Source: Candidatus Sigynarchaeota archaeon (lineage in GTDB: Archaea > Asgardarchaeota > Lokiarchaeia > Sigynarchaeales > Sigynarchaeaceae). Taken from it: a stretch of 7,395 nt of DNA. The stretch is taken from NCBI GenBank assembly GCA_030587525.1, contig JAUQYW010000237.1, forward strand, positions 1-7,395, read 5' to 3'. Shown piece after piece: positions 6,122-7,395 of the stretch (its first letter is position 1; the number at the start of each line of letters is the position of its first letter). The position numbers and the translations under genes were made by a program. The notes below the pieces were generated by a model. It worked only from the letters and a program-made list of their open reading frames with translations. It made no database searches and was not told the DNA's origin.

Positions 6122-7395
6122 TTATTCCTTCTTGGTTTCCACTTTCTTCGAGATCAGGTTCTCAGGTGTTTTCGGTTTCTCGGTTGCGTTTATATCCGTT
6201 CCTGGTTTTGCTTGATCCACCGCTTTGACCTCGGTAGCTTTCTTCTCAACATTCGCGGGTGCCGCCGGTTCTTGTTTGAGCGCGGCTGGTTTTTCGCCCG
6301 TTGCCTCCGGTTTCGGTGCCTGTTTCGCGTCGGGTTGCTTTTCCACGGCCGTTTCGACCTTCTTTTCCGGCCCGGGTTGAGGGGATGGTTTCTGGATGGC
6401 TTCCGGTGCAGTGTATACGGGAGCCTCCTTTCCTTTCTTGGATACTTTACCCTTCGGCTTGGTCTTTGCGGCCTTGATCTTCTTGCTGCTCGACGCATGC
6501 TTGGCTGCAGCGATGATGGTGATGAATCCCGATGCAATCGCGATGATGATCAGCAGGGTGATCAAGCTGATGCCACCCTTCACCAGCGACGCCACGCGCT
6601 CTACCCGCACGAGATTTCCAGCCGTGTCGGTTATGTAAATCGCGATGGTATAGTTGCCGGGCTCCAAGCCACTGGTGACCCATATATATTCGTACGTGCC
6701 GTTACCGAGATTTGTCATGGATTCTGTTGGCTCGATCTGCCACGTTACGATTCGGCTTGGTGAAAGCTGCCGGACCATGATCGATATCGACACGTTATAA
6801 TCCGTAGCATCGCACGTGATGCGGATCGTCACGTTCTGGCCAATCGTGATGCTGGTGGCAGGGATGTCGATGCCGAGCACCCTCGGTGCCGTGGCATCCA
6901 GGATGACCGTGCTGGAACGGATGGTTTCCGTATTATTGTAGACGTCGATCGAATAGAACTCGATGAGATATTCCCCGCTGGCATTTCCCGTCAAGTTGAA
7001 AGGTGCCGTGTACACGTGCCACGCGCTCCCGTTCATGCGATAGGTCGTGTTGATGATGGTCTGGTTGACGATGCCCGTGGCGACAAGGGTCAAGGCCGTG
7101 GCATTGTTCACGATGTTCGGTGCGTGCGCGGGAAGGTAATGCAGCGTGGTGACGACCGGATCGATGTCGCCAAGATACACGAGGATCGATCGTAGAGTTT
7201 CCACGTTGCCAGCTACATCCACCGACCGGTATTCGATCGTGATGAGGCCATTGTTCAGCATCGACAAGTTGAAGGGAGTGCCATAGATCTGCCATGTCCC
7301 GTTGATGTTGTATTCGATGGTTGCCACGGCAGTTTCGTTATCAAATGCAGAGATCGAAAAGTTCGTCGACGAGTTCACGAAAAAGATACCGTGGG
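6122..7395 (-). CDS. Surface-anchored beta-repeat protein with charged C-terminal tail, 5'-truncated
   Basis: The 3' part of a large envelope protein. The frame stays open past the GTG at 7376-7378 to the window edge, giving HGIFFVNSSTNFS, a natural start of a repeat unit, so the gene is partial. Residues are numbered from 7378. Two homologous beta-sandwich repeats lie near 19-71 and 109-161 (NGxW, Y, PFNL, IE, S-D, N-ET, RS), of the OmpL47/chitobiase-like type. A third, Ig-like domain follows (about 164-266), ending in GLEPGNYTIAIYITDTAGN. One membrane helix (268-291) and a basic stop-transfer (KHASSSKKIK) make it a type I protein with its N-terminus outside. The 127-residue tail is rich in Lys, Glu, Pro and Ala and looks disordered. 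I count 16 N-X-S/T sequons before the helix and one after it, which suits an N-glycosylated ectodomain. Ligand unknown. The stop is TAA at 6122-6124. Confidence 0.85.
   Translation of the reverse strand, partial: HGIFFVNSSTNFSISAFDNETAVATIEYNINGTWQIYGTPFNLSMLNNGLITIEYRSVDVAGNVETLRSILVYLGDIDPVVTTLHYLPAHAPNIVNNATALTLVATGIVNQTIINTTYRMNGSAWHVYTAPFNLTGNASGEYLIEFYSIDVYNNTETIRSSTVILDATAPRVLGIDIPATSITIGQNVTIRITCDATDYNVSISIMVRQLSPSRIVTWQIEPTESMTNLGNGTYEYIWVTSGLEPGNYTIAIYITDTAGNLVRVERVASLVKGGISLITLLIIIAIASGFITIIAAAKHASSSKKIKAAKTKPKGKVSKKGKEAPVYTAPEAIQKPSPQPGPEKKVETAVEKQPDAKQAPKPEATGEKPAALKQEPAAPANVEKKATEVKAVDQAKPGTDINATEKPKTPENLISKKVETKKE
6896..7054 (-). repeat. Surface-protein beta repeat, copy B
   Basis: This encodes residues 109-161. 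Compare INTTYRMNGSAWHVYTAPFN with the equivalent part of copy A, ATIEYNINGTWQIYGTPFN. It ends in VILD where copy A ends in VYLGD, and both are followed by a linker with a Pro. Both copies are rich in N-X-S/T sequons. Confidence 0.7.
7166..7324 (-). repeat. Surface-protein beta repeat, copy A
   Basis: This encodes residues 19-71 of the surface protein. It shares with copy B the series NGxW, Y, PFNL, IEY/IEF, S-D, N-ET and RS at matching spacing. The two copies differ a lot in DNA, so the duplication is old or comes from a widespread domain rather than a recent event. The matching segment at the window edge suggests more copies upstream. Confidence 0.7.

Noticed and set aside
6212..6763. 183-codon open frame on the + strand
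   Set aside because: It lies opposite the surface protein's tail and helix. Its Arg/Phe/Leu-rich, low-complexity product is what the complement of a Lys/Pro/Glu/Ala-coding strand gives. The - strand product has clear domains.
7376..7378. GTG as the true start of the surface-protein gene
   Set aside because: A secreted protein should begin with a signal peptide, and none is present. The upstream codons continue a repeat unit to the window edge.

Overview
This looks like a chromosomal segment of an archaeon, possibly an Asgard archaeon. The evidence is GGTGA, GAGGT and GTGAT Shine-Dalgarno matches, TATA-like boxes at archaeal distances, oligo-T tracts after genes, a DUF5678-type small protein, and a sequon-rich repeat surface protein with one C-terminal membrane helix and a Lys/Pro/Glu/Ala tail. 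No marker gene is present, so the lineage call is an inference from style and the Asgard part is weak. No rRNA, tRNA, CRISPR array, transposase, integrase or phage gene is visible.

Layout. (1) 3-1886, + strand: the 3' part of a PHP metallohydrolase gene of CehA/McbA type. Its reading frame is open to the left edge, so the gene begins outside the window. (2) 1906-3045, - strand: a radical SAM protein with a SPASM-like C-terminus, convergent with the PHP gene across a 19-nt gap. (3) 5816 down to 3130, - strand: a tight gene cluster that reads DUF5678-like protein, 89-aa acidic protein, polytopic acyltransferase of the DUF1624/DUF418 type, then a seven-helix membrane protein. Gaps are -4, +6 and +15 nt, so it is probably one operon. 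The radical SAM gene follows after 84 nt and has its own ribosome binding site. (4) 5817-6121: a 305-nt non-coding spacer in AT-rich DNA. It holds two perfect 9-bp GC-rich hairpins side by side, a good TATA-like box before them and T-rich tracts around them on the - strand. (5) 6122-7395, - strand: the 3' part of a cell-surface protein with two clear beta-sandwich repeats, a third Ig-like domain, one membrane helix and a 127-residue charged tail. Its 5' end is also cut by the window.

How the genes may work together. The cluster is mainly about the membrane: an acyltransferase that would modify a lipid or surface glycan, beside a 7-TM protein. The upstream surface protein carries a dense set of N-glycosylation sequons, so surface glycan modification is a reasonable but unproved theme. 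The radical SAM and PHP proteins have unknown substrates.

The points most worth following are the hairpin pair, which may be a small RNA or a structured leader of the operon; the 89-aa protein, whose first 35 residues resemble the start of a retropepsin-like protease but lack the DTG motif; and the PHP protein, which has Gly where the last His ligand is expected.
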